Position numbers and translations under genes: made by a program. A stretch of DNA of 18,350 bases from JANOXC01 sp031418215 (GTDB lineage Bacteria; Bacteroidota; Bacteroidia; AKYH767-A; OLB10). The stretch covers positions 1-18,350 of the forward strand of contig JANOXC010000112.1 in NCBI GenBank assembly GCA_031418215.1, given 5' to 3'. Under the pieces are notes generated by a model. That model saw nothing but the letters and a program-made list of their open reading frames with translations. It was not told the DNA's origin and did no database searches. Positions 7,236 to 15,946 of this stretch are shown here, piece by piece. The number at the start of each line of letters is the position of its first letter. Position 1 is the stretch's first letter.

Positions 7236-8186
7236 CTATTTCCGCTTTTTACTTTTAACAACTGATTCAGCCACCTCAGTAAGAATCCCCTCTTTCAATG
7301 CAAATGTCGATAATGTCATTTTTCTAATTTGCGTTTTTTCAAGCACAAATGTAAGCAAGAGTGAGGCAAGCACAATCATGTCAACCCGCATTTTTACAAG
7401 CCCTTTCATCTGCATTCTTTCCTTACTGGTAGATTGAATCAATTGCTGATGTATATCCCGGTAGTCCTTCATATTATAACGATAGGAAGTCTTATTAAAC
7501 AGGCTATCCATTGTTCCTTTACGAAAACATATCATTGCTGCAAAGGTTTCAAATGAACCTGAAGAACCTATTAGCATTTTTGGTTGGTATAAAAGACCTA
7601 CTTTGAAGAGCGAAGTCAGGTTTTTTTCAAGAAAAGAATTCAACAACTGAATTTCAGCAGGACTTATTGGATCAGCAGGTTTAAATTTTTCCAACAATAA
7701 AGCGGCCCCTAACGGGAAGCTCTTTCGCCAGAATATTTTTTTGCCATTACAAATAATAAACTCCGTACTCCCACCTCCAATGTCTATGATGAGTGATGTT
7801 TGCTGACCTAAATTCATTGCTTGATTAACACCCTTATAAATCAATTCAGCTTCCCTATTTCCGCTTATCAGCTTAATACTAATTCCGGCTTTTGCTTTTG
7901 CCGCATGAATAAATTGTTCACCGTTTTTCGCATTTCGAACTGCTGCCGTGGCAAAAGCGATTACTTTTCCTGCTTTATGATATATAATGCGTTTATTAAA
8001 TTGCTGAAGCGCGAGTATTCCCCGCTTAAATGGGACAGCGGAAATAATATTTTTAGTGATCCCACCTTGCCCCAGCTTAACCGTGGATTTTGACTTAAAA
8101 AGGACTCGATAGTTTCCGGATTCTTTGAATTCAACAATCAGCAAATGAAAAGTATTGGTTCCGCAATCAATGATGGCAATTCTCAA
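7236..8186 (-). CDS. Ppx/GppA-family phosphatase (short form)
   Basis: An ASKHA-fold exopolyphosphatase / guanosine pentaphosphate phosphohydrolase relative, 316 residues from the start chosen here. The two phosphate-binding motifs are clear: IIDCGTNTFHL at the N-terminus and IIDIGGGSTEF near residue 135. GSSGSFE follows further on. The ~300-residue length is the short form that lacks the C-terminal HD-type domain of E. coli Ppx. It probably degrades polyphosphate or pppGpp in the cytoplasm; which one cannot be told from sequence. There is no ATG near the N-terminus. TTG at 8186-8184 gives the typical MRIAIIDCGTN. TTG at 8213 would add nine residues (MNIANCQLN) encoded by an intergenic repeat, which I consider less likely. 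It lies downstream of the ABC transporter genes on the same strand. Confidence 0.85.
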   Translation of the reverse strand: MRIAIIDCGTNTFHLLIVEFKESGNYRVLFKSKSTVKLGQGGITKNIISAVPFKRGILALQQFNKRIIYHKAGKVIAFATAAVRNAKNGEQFIHAAKAKAGISIKLISGNREAELIYKGVNQAMNLGQQTSLIIDIGGGSTEFIICNGKKIFWRKSFPLGAALLLEKFKPADPISPAEIQLLNSFLEKNLTSLFKVGLLYQPKMLIGSSGSFETFAAMICFRKGTMDSLFNKTSYRYNMKDYRDIHQQLIQSTSKERMQMKGLVKMRVDMIVLASLLLTFVLEKTQIRKMTLSTFALKEGILTEVAESVVKSKKRK

Positions 8187-8190
8187 ATTC

Positions 8191-8242
8191 AGTTGGCAGT
8201 TGGCAATATTCAATCTTCAATATACATTCTCCAATATTCAAT
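8191..8242. repeat. Intergenic repeat-like tract: tandem AGTTGGC plus AATATTCAAT copies
   Basis: AGTTGGC occurs twice in perfect tandem (8191-8204). It is followed by two copies of AATATTCAAT (8205-8214 and 8233-8242) with a related CTTCAATAT between them. The tract fills the gap between the permease stop codon and the likely ppx-like start. Mixed tracts of TTGGCAGTTGGCA and ATATTCAAT-type words occur between genes in some Bacteroidota genomes as far as I recall; genome-wide copy number cannot be checked here. Confidence 0.6.
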
Positions 8243-9564
8243 TATCCTTTATAAGTAAGCCACTTGTATAGTTCTCGGTAATTCACTTTTTTACCATACA
8301 TTAATATTCCAGTTCTATATATTCTTGCCGCAAGCCATGTAGTAAAAAGAAATCCTGCGATGAGTAAACCCATAGATAGTATCACATCCGTATAAGGCAC
8401 ACCAAAAGGTATACGCACCATCATTACAATGGGAGAAGTGAAAGGAATAATACTAAACCAAAATGCCACATTCCCCTGGGGATTACTGATGATATTTGCT
8501 GCCGCAACATAGGCCAATATCAAAGGCAAAGTAACGGGCAACATAAATTGTTGCGTATCCGTTTCAGAGTCAGCCGCTGCGCCAATAGCAGCAAATAATG
8601 CACTGTATAGCAAATACCCTCCGACAAAATAAAATAAAAACATTCCGATGATGAGCGGAAAGTTAATCGTGCTCATTGCTTCGTTAATTTGTTCAGTAGT
8701 TGATTGATCTGCTTGTTGTTCCATTAAGGCAGGATTATTTTGTGCCCCTCGTTTCTCCATCATTTCCTTAACATGTTCCATGTCAGATTTCTTGTTAAGC
8801 AAGGTCATTGAAACCCCTTGAAAAATAAAAAAGCTCAATACAATCCACAGCAAAAATTGTGTTAATCCAACTAATGCTACACCCAAAATTTTTCCCAACA
8901 TCAACTGAAAAGGCTTTACTGAAGAGATCATCACTTCAACGATGCGGCTTGTTTTCTCTTCTAAAACACCACGCATCACCATGGCCCCATAAATGAATAT
9001 AAACAAATAAATAAGCAAGCCTGCACCAAATCCTAACCCGGTAGTTAATCCTGTTGAGGTTTGTTTGTTTTCCATATCACGTGTTTGAATTGACACATCG
9101 GTTTTGATGCCTTCCAGTCTTTTTTCATCAATCCCTGCTTCAATATATTTTGACGTGTTGATCTCTTTCTCAAGCGTGAATTTTATCTTACTTACAAGCT
9201 CTATACCCGGCTGAGACTCGCTATATAATGTTACTGCTTTTTCCAATGAGGGAAGGTTGCTTGCAGCAGGGATATGCAATACGCCAAAGTAACCGCGTAC
9301 CTTGCTGTTATGCCGCAATGAATCTACTGCTTCATGGCTATAAATAAATGTAACCCTTTCATTGCTTTTAAATTTGTCGGCAAACATATTACTGTCGTCA
9401 GCAACAACGATTGTCTTTTGTTCATTATCTACTTTATCAAGCAAAAAGACACTTGCAAATATTCCACCCATCAGCAATGGGCCGGCAATGGTCATTACGA
9501 TAAATGATTTCTTACGAACACGTGATATATATTCACGTTTAATGATCAATCCTACCTTGCTCAT
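8242..9564 (-). CDS. ABC-2 type transporter permease (NatB-like)
   Basis: A 440-residue membrane protein. Its N-terminus (KREYISRVRKKSF, residues 9-21) and the following membrane segment (~20-42) are typical of the NatB / ABC-2 family PF12698. A large soluble extracytoplasmic domain follows (~45-170), and then a C-terminal bundle of about five membrane segments from ~175 to the end. A polar, Glu/Gln/Met-rich insert (~255-300) lies between two of these segments. Its ATG overlaps the stop of the ATPase gene as ATGA (9561-9564), so the two form one exporter and are translationally coupled. NatAB-like systems export sodium or small molecules; the substrate here is unknown. Confidence 0.9.
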   Translation of the reverse strand: MSKVGLIIKREYISRVRKKSFIVMTIAGPLLMGGIFASVFLLDKVDNEQKTIVVADDSNMFADKFKSNERVTFIYSHEAVDSLRHNSKVRGYFGVLHIPAASNLPSLEKAVTLYSESQPGIELVSKIKFTLEKEINTSKYIEAGIDEKRLEGIKTDVSIQTRDMENKQTSTGLTTGLGFGAGLLIYLFIFIYGAMVMRGVLEEKTSRIVEVMISSVKPFQLMLGKILGVALVGLTQFLLWIVLSFFIFQGVSMTLLNKKSDMEHVKEMMEKRGAQNNPALMEQQADQSTTEQINEAMSTINFPLIIGMFLFYFVGGYLLYSALFAAIGAAADSETDTQQFMLPVTLPLILAYVAAANIISNPQGNVAFWFSIIPFTSPIVMMVRIPFGVPYTDVILSMGLLIAGFLFTTWLAARIYRTGILMYGKKVNYRELYKWLTYKG

Positions 9565-10490
9565 AAAGTAACCTCCTCTTTATTGCTGACTAAACGAATA
9601 AATATATCATTCATACTTGGAATTATCTCTTTAAATGAATGTAGGCTAACATTACCGATAAGGCTTTGCAAAAGGTTATTAGTTGTGGAATTGCCGGTCA
9701 ATTTTATTTTGGCACACCAATGATCATCTAATTGAATATTTTCAACTAATTCAAATTCACCCCAGAGGCTGTTTGCAAGATTAATAGAATGCCCTTCATA
9801 AACTACTTCATAAGTATTAGATCTGAAAGTTTTGCGAATATCACGAACGGATCCATCCAATACTTTCTTTGATAAATTTAGCAAGGCAATATGGCTGCAA
9901 AGCTCCTCCACCGATTCCATTCTATGTGTTGATAATATAATTGTAGTACCATTATCTTTTAGTCGAAGCAATTCATCCTTTATCAAGTTGGCATTAACAG
10001 GATCAAACCCGCTGAAAGGTTCATCCAAAATCAGCAGCTTTGGCTCATGTACTACAGTTACAATAAACTGCACCTTTTGCGCCATTCCTTTACTTAGTTC
10101 CTCAACTTTTTTACGCCACCATCCTTTTATTTCAAAACGCTCAAACCACACCTTCAATTTACTTAGTGCTTCAGCATGGCTCATCCCTTTTAACTGTGCG
10201 AGATAAAGTGCTTGTTCCCCTACTTCCATCTTCTTATACAAACCACGTTCTTCAGGCAAATAACCAATTTGTGAAATATGATGTGGCCGAAGGTGTTCAC
10301 CATTAAATAAAATCTCCCCTTCATCAGGTGCCGTAATCTGGTTGATAATTCTGATCAGTGAAGTTTTACCTGCTCCATTTGGGCCAAGCAATCCATATAC
10401 GCTTCCTTTGGGGACTTCAATACTCACATCAGTAAGCGCTGTATGACCGGCATATCGTTTTGTTACATTTTTTATTGAGAGAATATTCAT
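9561..10490 (-). CDS. ABC transporter ATP-binding protein (NatA-like)
   Basis: A 309-residue ATPase with all the standard motifs: Walker A GPNGAGKT at 36-43, a Q-loop region near 51, signature LSKGMAQ at 132-138 (S-K-G-M instead of S-G-G-Q), Walker B LLILDEP at 152-158, D-loop GFDP, and H-loop H189. Residues after ~215 form the small C-terminal DUF4162-type domain common in NatA proteins. The K-G-M variant of the signature is frequent in this subfamily. It is the first gene of the leftward unit that includes the permease and probably the ppx-like gene. It powers export by the adjacent permease at the inner membrane. Confidence 0.93.
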   Translation of the reverse strand: MNILSIKNVTKRYAGHTALTDVSIEVPKGSVYGLLGPNGAGKTSLIRIINQITAPDEGEILFNGEHLRPHHISQIGYLPEERGLYKKMEVGEQALYLAQLKGMSHAEALSKLKVWFERFEIKGWWRKKVEELSKGMAQKVQFIVTVVHEPKLLILDEPFSGFDPVNANLIKDELLRLKDNGTTIILSTHRMESVEELCSHIALLNLSKKVLDGSVRDIRKTFRSNTYEVVYEGHSINLANSLWGEFELVENIQLDDHWCAKIKLTGNSTTNNLLQSLIGNVSLHSFKEIIPSMNDIFIRLVSNKEEVTL

Positions 10491-10585
10491 TGCGTATCAG
10501 TTGTAGAGTGTAAAAATAAAAAGTTGTTTCATATTAAACTTCAAAAAGGAAAAAAGGAACCAACATGTTTATACTAAATAGGGTT

Positions 10586-10615
10586 ATAAATTGTCTCTTT
10601 ATTAAGACAATTTAT
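10586..10615. repeat. Perfect 11-bp inverted repeat (hairpin or operator)
   Basis: ATAAATTGTCT (10586-10596) and AGACAATTTAT (10605-10615) are exact reverse complements around an 8-base loop. It lies between the divergent starts of the ABC ATPase (10490) and the GT-C glycosyltransferase (10774), where a terminator is not expected, and no T-run follows on either strand. An operator for a dimeric regulator is an inference. Confidence 0.6.
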
Positions 10616-10683
10616 TGAAAAATAAGTTTATAAGCATGAGCTTAAAATAATTAATTGTCGAAAACTAACTACTTGATGCTTAT

Positions 10684-10714
10684 TTGGCTAGAATTAAAGA
10701 CTGTCCTATATTTG
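10684..10714 (+). promoter_or_regulatory. Bacteroidota-type promoter of the glycosyltransferase/methyltransferase unit
   Basis: TTG at 10684-10686, exactly 20 bases, then TATATTTG at 10707-10714: a full match to the -33 TTG / -7 TAnnTTTG pattern of the phylum. Transcription would start near 10720 and give a leader of about 50 bases before the ATG at 10774. Confidence 0.6.
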
Positions 10715-10773
10715 ACCTAAATACAATTTACAAAATATTTAGATTAATTTTCATGTCCTGCAAATAGTTTAAA

Positions 10774-12444
10774 ATGGCAATTCAACCAAAAAAAAATCAA
10801 CCTATTAAGGCTGTTCCCAAAAAGCCAATAGAGAGTCTTTCACTATTTGCACGATGGGAGAAAAAATTAGCTAGTCGTCAAAAAACAGTTCTTTTTATTT
10901 CTTTGGGTATTTCAGTACTGTTTTCCATTTTACTTTTTGATGTTAAAGTGAGTGAAATGAATGATGACTCAATGTATATAGAAAGCGGAAATTCCTTTGC
11001 ACAAAATATTCGAGTTTTTTCATCTGCCAATGCCCCATTGTACCCTTTGATACTCAGTATTCCAATCCGATTTTTTGGCGTTAACCTTATTTTGCTAAAG
11101 TTGTTTTCTGTGCTTTTCATGCAATTAGCACTCTTGTTTTTTTTCCTGGCATTTAAAAACAGGACCCCTATGCTGGTGCTTATTCCAGTAATAATGATTC
11201 TAGCCGTAAATTCCCAAATTCAATACTATGCGAGCCTCACTTTTACCGAAGCGCTTTATATGCTGCTTCAGGGTGTATTTGTTTATTACTTTTTTAAAGT
11301 AATGGACAAGACAAAAGATAACAATTCCCTTAAAAACACATGGTTTTACTGGATAATACTGGGAATATGGATATTTCTTTTCAGCTTTTGCAAAAACCTT
11401 GCAATTGTATCAACATTGATAGTGGTATTTACCTTTCTACTACAAAAACGATTTTGGCATGCATTGTATGCAACCGCCGGAGTTTTGCTAATTCGTTTCC
11501 CGACTGAAGCAATAAAGAAATGGCTGTGGGGCGTTGACCAAATGGCCTCCCAGTCAACGATTTTAATGCGGGTTGACCCATACGATGCATCAAAAGGCCT
11601 TGAAACAACCAGCGGATATTTTAATCGACTCTTGGGTAATACTGAATTGTATATTTCAGGCAAGCTATACCAGATATTAGGGTTTACTTCTCTTGATAAC
11701 GCTGCAACTCCTAAAGGCCTTCTTATTCTAACCATGTTACTGTTCCTTTTAGCTTTGATCTTTGCAATCCGTAACAGAAATAATTATGTTTTGTTTTCAA
11801 TATTGTATACTACGATTATGCTTGGGGTCACTTTTATTGTACTTCAACTTCAATGGGGACAATTACGTTATATACTGGTATTTCTTCCATTTATTCTTAC
11901 AATCTTCTTTTATGGTATATACTCTCTGGTTATTAAACGAAGCTCTTTTACACAATTGATATATATAATATTTGCAGGTATATTTTTCTTCAGTTCGTTT
12001 ATTTCCTCATCAGTAAAAGCTGCCAAGAATTTTAATGTGCTTAAAAAGAACCTGACTGGAGATATTTATTATGGTTACACAGAAGACTGGGTGAATTATT
12101 TAAAAATGAGCAGTTATTGTGCCGATAGTCTTCCAAAGAAAAGTTTTGTTGCCGCAAGAAAAGCACCAATGTCTTTTATTTATGGTCATGGTAAGAAATT
12201 TTTCGGGGTTTATGGCAGGTTCAGTCAGGATCCTGATACCATAATAAATACATTTAGAGATGCGAAAGTAACACACGTTATTTTGGCAAGTCTACGCACC
12301 AATCCTAAAAAAGCAGATGGGCAAATTATTTCTACGGTGCACTATCTAATGCAAATTGTTGTGAATAAATATCCGGAAAAGCTTGTACTTGTAAAACAGA
12401 TTGGAGAAACTGAACCGGCTTATTTGTATGAAATAAAATACTGA
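10774..12444 (+). CDS. GT-C fold membrane glycosyltransferase (GT39/ArnT-like)
   Basis: A 556-residue protein. It starts with a ~38-residue Lys/Pro-rich cytoplasmic tail, then a membrane helix (~39-56), then a first outer loop with E61-M-N-D64-D65, the acidic site expected in PMT/ArnT/GT39-type enzymes that use polyprenyl-phosphate sugars. About ten further hydrophobic segments run to residue ~415, and a soluble domain forms the last ~140 residues. It probably transfers a sugar from an undecaprenyl- or dolichyl-like carrier to lipid, glycan or protein on the outer face of the inner membrane; donor and acceptor unknown. The stop is four bases before the methyltransferase start, so they form one unit. 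The convergent arm holds further sugar genes. Confidence 0.8.
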   Translation: MAIQPKKNQPIKAVPKKPIESLSLFARWEKKLASRQKTVLFISLGISVLFSILLFDVKVSEMNDDSMYIESGNSFAQNIRVFSSANAPLYPLILSIPIRFFGVNLILLKLFSVLFMQLALLFFFLAFKNRTPMLVLIPVIMILAVNSQIQYYASLTFTEALYMLLQGVFVYYFFKVMDKTKDNNSLKNTWFYWIILGIWIFLFSFCKNLAIVSTLIVVFTFLLQKRFWHALYATAGVLLIRFPTEAIKKWLWGVDQMASQSTILMRVDPYDASKGLETTSGYFNRLLGNTELYISGKLYQILGFTSLDNAATPKGLLILTMLLFLLALIFAIRNRNNYVLFSILYTTIMLGVTFIVLQLQWGQLRYILVFLPFILTIFFYGIYSLVIKRSSFTQLIYIIFAGIFFFSSFISSSVKAAKNFNVLKKNLTGDIYYGYTEDWVNYLKMSSYCADSLPKKSFVAARKAPMSFIYGHGKKFFGVYGRFSQDPDTIINTFRDAKVTHVILASLRTNPKKADGQIISTVHYLMQIVVNKYPEKLVLVKQIGETEPAYLYEIKY

Positions 12445-12448
12445 ATTG

Positions 12449-13177
12449 ATGAAGAATCGCTTAGCTAATGAAATTGAACATGGTAAAAAATTGGCATCTG
12501 AAGGTGCTGAGAGTATTTGGAATTGGGACAGTCCCGCCGGTAGGGTTCGTGCTGACAGAAGGGCGTCACTCTTTGTATCAGTCGGCAAAATAAAAGCCGG
12601 CGAGAAGGTGCTTGAACTTGGCTGCGGAACGGGATTATTTACCCGTAAAGTATATGAGGCAACCAAAGCTAGTATAATAGCAACCGACTTATCGGAGGAA
12701 CTTTTGGAAGAAGCCCGACTTAAGTTTAAGGAGGGAGATTTCAGAAAAGCTGATGCGATGCAACTTGAATTTCCTGATTCCTCATTTGATGTTGTTTTTG
12801 GCTCTTCCATCCTTCATCACCTGGATATGGATCGGTCACTAAAAGAAATTTTCAGGGTATTGAAGAATGGAGGTCGTATGGTTTTCGCTGAGCCAAACAT
12901 GATCAATCCTCAAATCCTGATTCAAAAAAATATTCCATTCATAAAGAAATGGCTTGGTGATTCTCCGGATGAAACAGCAATCGTAAGATGGCGTTTCAAA
13001 AAGCAAATGAATAATGTAGGGTTTTCTCATATTGAGATTACTCCATATGATTTTTTACACCCTGCCGTCACAAAGTCGCTCATTCCATTTGTTGATGCCA
13101 TTGGAAAAACAGTTGAAAAAATTCCTGTGTTAAAAGAAATTGCCGGATCAGTTATTATTTATGGGGAGAAGCCTTAG
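12449..13177 (+). CDS. Class I SAM-dependent methyltransferase
   Basis: A 242-residue protein of the Methyltransf_11 type. SAM-binding motif I, VLELGCGTG, is at 54-62. The acidic residue of motif II is in IIATDLSEELL (~75-85), and a later DVVFGSSILHHL stretch corresponds to motif IV. ATG 12449 is chosen over the TTG just before it (12446). The start is four bases after the GT-C gene, so the two are co-expressed and it may methylate a sugar or glycan precursor, but the substrate is not given by sequence. Its 3' end overlaps the end of the convergent epimerase gene by 23 bases. Confidence 0.88.
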   Translation: MKNRLANEIEHGKKLASEGAESIWNWDSPAGRVRADRRASLFVSVGKIKAGEKVLELGCGTGLFTRKVYEATKASIIATDLSEELLEEARLKFKEGDFRKADAMQLEFPDSSFDVVFGSSILHHLDMDRSLKEIFRVLKNGGRMVFAEPNMINPQILIQKNIPFIKKWLGDSPDETAIVRWRFKKQMNNVGFSHIEITPYDFLHPAVTKSLIPFVDAIGKTVEKIPVLKEIAGSVIIYGEKP

Positions 13178-14213
13178 CCACTTCTGAATCAATAATCTGC
13201 TGCGTAATCTCTGTGAGATTGATTGTAATATCCCATTCAGGATAATCAGTTTTTAATTTCCGAAGATCACTAATATAACAGATGTGGTCGCCAATCCTGT
13301 TTACATCACTCTGAGTGAAACTTAATTCATGACCCGATAAATCTTTTATCAGATCAATGCATTCCAAAACGGAAGCAGCATTGTTGCGTCCTCCACCAAG
13401 GTTGTAAACAGAACCAGGTTTGGGATTATTAATAAAAACTTCAAAAGCCCTGATTACGTCTTCACTATGTATCTGGTCGCGAACTTGCTTGCCCTTATAC
13501 CCAAAAATAGTATAAGGAATTTTATTTACCGCTGCTTTCACCAGGTATGACAGGAAACCGTGCAATTCAACACCACTGTGATTCGGACCGGTTAAACATC
13601 CTCCTCGGAAACAGACAGTAGGCATATTAAAATAAAGACCGTATTCCTGTGTGATGATATCAGCCGCCGCCTTTGATGCGCCAAACAAACTGTGTTTGGT
13701 CTGGTCAATGCGCATATGTTCATCGATTCCATGAAAATATTTTTCATCAGCATAATCCCATCGACGGGGCAATTCTTTTAATGCCAGCTCATTGGGTGCA
13801 TCACCATAAACCTTGTTGGTACTCATATATATAAATGGCGAATCAAAAGTATACTGACGACTTGCTTCTAAAAGATTTAGTGTTCCAACAGCGTTGGTGT
13901 CGAAGTCATCAAATGGAATTTTGGCAGCAAGGTCATGCGAAGGTTGTGCAGCACAATGAATGGTTACATCCGGTTTGTTTTCCTTATAAAAATCAAGCAT
14001 TTTCTGTCGATCACGGATATCAACATCAAAATGTTGATAGTTAAATTTTTCCTTTAATAACAAGCCGAGGTTCCAACGTGTATCACCAGGAGTTCCAAAA
14101 AAAACCATGCGTTGGTTGTTATCAATCCCTAAGACTGTATGCCCGCGTTTACCATAATAACGCACGGCCTCTGAGCCTATGAGCCCACTACTGCCGGTTA
14201 CCAATACCTTCAT
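13155..14213 (-). CDS. NAD-dependent epimerase, CDP-paratose 2-epimerase (tyvelose) type
   Basis: A 352-residue extended SDR. The Rossmann motif is TGSSGLIG at 6-13, the dinucleotide-ribose acid is D31, and the conserved HCAAQPSHD segment is at 86-94. The catalytic Ser/Thr region is S131-T132-N133. The stretch RGGCLTGPNHSGVELHGFL (about 200-218) is the hallmark of the CDP-paratose/CDP-tyvelose 2-epimerase group. At the catalytic Y-x-x-x-K position the sequence is F177-G-A-S-K181, so Tyr is replaced by Phe; this may be normal in this subgroup. It is second in a leftward unit, 36 bases after the GT2 fusion gene, and would make or modify a nucleotide sugar for a surface glycan. The exact substrate is uncertain. 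Confidence 0.85.
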   Translation of the reverse strand: MKVLVTGSSGLIGSEAVRYYGKRGHTVLGIDNNQRMVFFGTPGDTRWNLGLLLKEKFNYQHFDVDIRDRQKMLDFYKENKPDVTIHCAAQPSHDLAAKIPFDDFDTNAVGTLNLLEASRQYTFDSPFIYMSTNKVYGDAPNELALKELPRRWDYADEKYFHGIDEHMRIDQTKHSLFGASKAAADIITQEYGLYFNMPTVCFRGGCLTGPNHSGVELHGFLSYLVKAAVNKIPYTIFGYKGKQVRDQIHSEDVIRAFEVFINNPKPGSVYNLGGGRNNAASVLECIDLIKDLSGHELSFTQSDVNRIGDHICYISDLRKLKTDYPEWDITINLTEITQQIIDSEVAKASPHK

Positions 14214-14249
14214 AACCCAATGTTGATTTTAAGAATTGTAATTAATGAT

Positions 14250-15677
14250 TTAGTAAAACTTGATCTTAAACAATGCAGCCCAGCACATTTTCAGCATAAT
14301 GATACCATTTTTTACTCTTCCTGTCATCTTAGTTGTACCGTATGTCCGCTCTGTATAATGAACGGGCAAATCTATCAGTTTCAATTGACACTTTGATGCG
14401 CCAAAAATTAACTCATAATCACCCCATCGATCATTGATACCCCAACTACCCCGAAGTTTTTTAACTTCTTCAAAATCTTTCCTGAAAAGCACTTTTGTCC
14501 CGCATAATGTATCTTTAATATTTACATCCAGGATATAAGAAAAGGCAATACTGAAAAATTTATTGCCGATAATATTGAAAAAACGCATGGCCTCCTCATG
14601 CATGGGATACATCATACGAGAACCATTAATAAACTCTCCCCTTCCTTTGGCAATAGCTTCATAGAAATAAGGCAATTCTTCAGGAATCACAGTGAGATCT
14701 GCATCAAGGATCATAAGAATATCGCAACTGGCTGCATCAAAACAGGTCCACACATTCATCGCTTTGCAAATTCCGGGACTATCAACAAGTTTTATATCCT
14801 TTTCAGGGTAACGTGCAATCATTTCCCTGATTTTGGCAACTGTGCCATCAGTCGATTTATCGTCACCAAATATTATTTCTGTGTGGCTTCCTAATTGTGG
14901 AATTCTCTTTATGGCGTCTTCAATGTTTCCTTCTTCATTCCGACAAGGGATGACTACCGAAACAGAATAATCACGACTTGTTTCCATTAGTGGACGCGCA
15001 ACGGTTGCCCGCATAAAGGTAAGGTGGCGCAAAATCGGCAACCTTGCAACAAATCGGTTTAGCAAATAACTAACGATTGGAATATTAAAAGGAAACAAAA
15101 TCCACCTGCTGTGGTTAAACGAATCATATCCTGAATGAACCAACAGATTGTTTAAGTCTCCAGATGAGATCCAGTTATGCAGTTTTTGAGGCAACCTTAA
15201 GTTGAGTTTCTCGGCCAACTTAACAAGTGGGTACCATAAAACGTTGTAATATATAATGACAATTCGGGTGGAAGAATTACAGCATTTTTTAACAGAATCA
15301 AGAACAGCCTTGAGATCAACGATGTCTTCGGGAGAGGTAATTAATATATAATCAAATTTTTCATCTAGTTTGAGTCCTTCTGCATTTTGATCAAGGAAAT
15401 GAAGGTGCGGGTATTTGATTTTTGCTTCAGCAATTTGATGGTTGCTATCATCTACACCAACACCGTAGGAAGTTTCAAGCCTGTTTAATATATAGCCAAT
15501 GCCGCAACGAACATGCAAAACCCGGGCCCCGGGACGTATGATATATTTTAAGGTTTTTAGGAGTTGGTTATAAAAATAAGGATTGGCATTAATCCAGTTA
15601 ATCCGCTTGCTGGTAATACTGTTGCTCTTCTCTTTAATTTTTTCCCGGAGATTGTCCAGGTAAGGGTGTATAATCAT
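14250..15677 (-). CDS. Fusion of SAM methyltransferase-like domain and family 2 glycosyltransferase
   Basis: A 475-residue protein with two parts. Residues ~25-190 resemble a class I methyltransferase, but motif I reads VLHVRCGIG (53-61) rather than the usual V-L-x-x-G-C-G-x-G, so SAM binding is doubtful. From residue 238 a GT2 domain starts (SVVIPCRNEEGNI), with GDDKSTDGT near 271-279 and the metal/nucleotide DXD as D325-A-D327. A charged acceptor region includes WGDYELIF, and HYTERTYGTTKM comes near the end. The last ~20 residues are hydrophobic and may touch the membrane. Such methyltransferase-GT2 proteins exist in several phyla; the GT2 part is confident, the activity of the first part is not. 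A TTACTTTG box (complement of 15704-15711) lies 27 bases upstream of the start and may be the -7 element. Confidence 0.85.
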   Translation of the reverse strand: MIIHPYLDNLREKIKEKSNSITSKRINWINANPYFYNQLLKTLKYIIRPGARVLHVRCGIGYILNRLETSYGVGVDDSNHQIAEAKIKYPHLHFLDQNAEGLKLDEKFDYILITSPEDIVDLKAVLDSVKKCCNSSTRIVIIYYNVLWYPLVKLAEKLNLRLPQKLHNWISSGDLNNLLVHSGYDSFNHSRWILFPFNIPIVSYLLNRFVARLPILRHLTFMRATVARPLMETSRDYSVSVVIPCRNEEGNIEDAIKRIPQLGSHTEIIFGDDKSTDGTVAKIREMIARYPEKDIKLVDSPGICKAMNVWTCFDAASCDILMILDADLTVIPEELPYFYEAIAKGRGEFINGSRMMYPMHEEAMRFFNIIGNKFFSIAFSYILDVNIKDTLCGTKVLFRKDFEEVKKLRGSWGINDRWGDYELIFGASKCQLKLIDLPVHYTERTYGTTKMTGRVKNGIIMLKMCWAALFKIKFY

Positions 15678-15946
15678 TGGATAATTGTTTATGCTAAACC
15701 TTGCAAAGTAAATATAATATATTGTAAAAACAGATTGTGATTTTGATATGGTTCAAAGGCATTCAAATTGGACAGTATTCAGGGAATAGACTTAATGATT
15801 AGGGCTTTAACAATAAACAGCCCATATATATAAAATTAACATTTTTAAGGGATAAAGAATACCCAAAAAGTTAATCATGACTTGACAAGAGAAAATAGAG
15901 GTTTATTTTTATAAATCAGGATGACCAATTTTAATAACCTTAATAT

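Noticed and set aside
10616..10683. Second weak palindrome (TAAGC...GCTTA) near 10630-10650
   Set aside because: Five base pairs in AT-rich DNA; not distinguishable from chance.
14598..14894. 98-codon plus-strand frame inside the GT2 fusion gene
   Set aside because: It lies wholly opposite the conserved GT2 domain and its translation shows no family motif.
15802..15823. Short hairpin GGGCT...AGCCC in the 15678-15946 gap
   Set aside because: Only five base pairs around a 12-base loop, no T-run after it; too weak to call a terminator or RNA.
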